From Thalassospira sp. MCCC 1A03138 (GTDB lineage: Bacteria; Pseudomonadota; Alphaproteobacteria; Rhodospirillales; Thalassospiraceae), in NCBI RefSeq assembly GCF_002115785.1, contig NZ_JFJY01000003.1:1-64000 (forward strand): a DNA stretch of 64,000 bases, given 5' to 3'. Positions 63,108-64,000 of the stretch are shown one piece after another. Every line of letters begins with the position of its first letter. Position 1 is the first letter of the stretch. The notes beneath the pieces were generated by a model that worked only from the letters and a program-made list of their open reading frames with translations, did no database searches and was not told the origin of the DNA. Both the position numbers and the translations under genes were made by a program.

Positions 63108-63581
63108 GTGAACGCCGAACAGAAACAGGTTCTTTATCAGGAAGCTGAAAAAGAACTGGTCAGCATCACCGAGGGTGAAACCAATGTCACCGCGTTGATG
63201 GCGACAATCAGCTGTATTCTTGCGCAAAAGTTCGACTATTATTTCTGGACTGGCTTCTATATCGTTGATCCAGCGAAAGAAAATGAGCTGGTCGTCGGGC
63301 CTTATCAGGGGACTTTGGGGTGCCTGCGCATTCCGTTTGGTCGCGGTGTTTGCGGCACAGCTGCTGCGACGCTTAAAACCCAGGTTGTTAAAGATGTTCA
63401 CGCTTTTTCGGGGCATATCGCCTGTGACAGCCGATCGAACTCCGAGATTGTCGTGCCGGTGCTGAATGCGCAAGGACAGTTGATTGCGGTGCTCGACGTC
63501 GATAGTGTCGAGACTGGTTCGTTCGACGAGACTGATCGCATCGCACTTGAAACTTTAATGCAGCGCATTTTTGCGCAATGA
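63108..63581 (+). CDS. msrC: free methionine-(R)-sulfoxide reductase (GAF type)
   Basis: A single GAF-domain enzyme of 157 residues that reduces free methionine-R-sulfoxide using thioredoxin. The three cysteines of the fRMsr family are seen: GCLRIPFGRGVCGTAA holds two and GHIACDS the third, with SNSEIVVPV and VLDVDS completing the signature. The GTG at 63108 has AGGAG at 6 bases and is preferred; an ATG at 63093, five codons earlier, overlaps that site. It stands between the ugp terminator and ssb. Confidence 0.92.
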   Translation: MNAEQKQVLYQEAEKELVSITEGETNVTALMATISCILAQKFDYYFWTGFYIVDPAKENELVVGPYQGTLGCLRIPFGRGVCGTAAATLKTQVVKDVHAFSGHIACDSRSNSEIVVPVLNAQGQLIAVLDVDSVETGSFDETDRIALETLMQRIFAQ

Positions 63582-63591
63582 TAACTCACCA

Positions 63592-63609
63592 GTTTCGTTC
63601 ATACGAAAC
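63592..63609. repeat. inverted repeat GTTTCGT-TCAT-ACGAAAC before ssb
   Basis: A perfect 7-bp inverted repeat with a 4-base loop, starting 10 bases after the msrC stop and ending 31 bases before the ssb start. It could be an operator or an mRNA hairpin. It is not the GTTC-N7-GTTC LexA form. Confidence 0.4.
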
Positions 63610-63640
63610 GGCGGACAACACAAACTTTGGAAGATAACCC

Positions 63641-64000
63641 ATGGCTGGCAGTGTCAATAAAGTCATTCTCGTCGGGAACCTCGGCCGCGATCCTGAAATT
63701 CGTTTCACCCAGGCTGGCAAAAAGATTGCCAATTTCAGCATTGCGACCTCGGAACAGTGGCGAGACCGCCAGTCGGGCGAGCGTCGCGAGCGCACCGAAT
63801 GGCATCGCATCGTCGTTTTCAACGAAGGTTTGGCCGATGTGGTCGAACGCTTTGTGAAAAAAGGCAGCAAGCTTTATATCGAAGGCCAGCTTCGCACCCG
63901 CAAATGGCAGGGGCAGGACGGCAAGGACAATTACACCACTGAAATCGTGCTTGAAGGCTTCAACTCGAACCTGACCATGCTCGACAACCGCGGCGAAGGC
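63641..64000 (+). CDS. ssb: single-stranded DNA-binding protein (3' end outside the window)
   Basis: Coats single-stranded DNA in replication, recombination and repair. The first 120 residues are present: [20 protein letters not shown], then the OB-fold features [27 protein letters not shown] and [11 protein letters not shown]. The tail with the acidic C-terminal tip is cut off by the window edge. In related genomes ssb is divergent from uvrA; here a 21.7-kb block separates them. Confidence 0.96.
   Translation, partial: MAGSVNKVILVGNLGRDPEIRFTQAGKKIANFSIATSEQWRDRQSGERRERTEWHRIVVFNEGLADVVERFVKKGSKLYIEGQLRTRKWQGQDGKDNYTTEIVLEGFNSNLTMLDNRGEG

Overview
The window reads as a chromosomal segment of a marine-type alphaproteobacterium of the Rhodospirillales, most like Thalassospira. 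Supporting signs are conserved alphaproteobacterial gene neighbourhoods (rhodanese-tolC-popZ-valS; xth-erpA-argS-SPOR-nagZ-scpA-scpB-tatABC-serS-surE-pcm-nlpD; yajC-secD-secF-Mth938; NDUFAF6-like-trmFO), a GTTC-N7-GTTC LexA box at uvrA, and mid-range GC. The genus is inferred from gene order and protein character only.

Bases 1-42000 are mostly core genome. A partial tRNA (probably Asn) and tRNA-Cys are followed by an isoaspartyl methyltransferase paralogue, a rhodanese, TolC, a PopZ-type polar organiser and ValS. The folate genes pabB-pabA-pabC come next, with a degenerate EAL-like protein downstream. An FMN riboswitch controls ribB. After the convergent xth and erpA genes lies a long plus-strand run: argS, a SPOR protein, nagZ, a site-2 protease, scpAB, an orphan ABC ATPase, tatABC, serS, surE, a second pcm and a degenerate LysM/M23 lipoprotein. 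Then come yajC-secD-secF, an EamA permease, homologues of two mitochondrial complex I assembly factors (NDUFAF3 and NDUFAF6) with an FAD enzyme and an MscS channel between them, trmFO, an unknown membrane protein and uvrA.

From about 42000 to 63000 an accessory block for nutrient uptake separates uvrA from ssb, which are usually divergent neighbours in alphaproteobacteria. It holds a divergent amino-sugar locus. One arm is kinase-gntR-SIS deaminase-nagA-Gfo/Idh-fbaA on the minus strand; the other is murQ plus a complete family-1 sugar ABC importer on the plus strand. Next are a polyamine-type ABC operon and a glycerol-3-phosphate-type ugpBAEC operon. The amino-sugar genes together could take imported N-acetylmuramic acid or N-acetylglucosamine through phosphorylation, ether cleavage, deacetylation and deamination to fructose-6-phosphate without a PTS.

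The intergenic DNA of this block is rich in signals: TGGTAT half-sites in the gntR/murQ divergent region, a 54-base element that folds as a perfect three-way junction before the polyamine-type operon, and several palindromes, two of GlpR type, before ugpB. No insertion sequence, prophage, CRISPR array or rRNA gene was seen. The window ends with a free methionine sulfoxide reductase gene and a truncated ssb.
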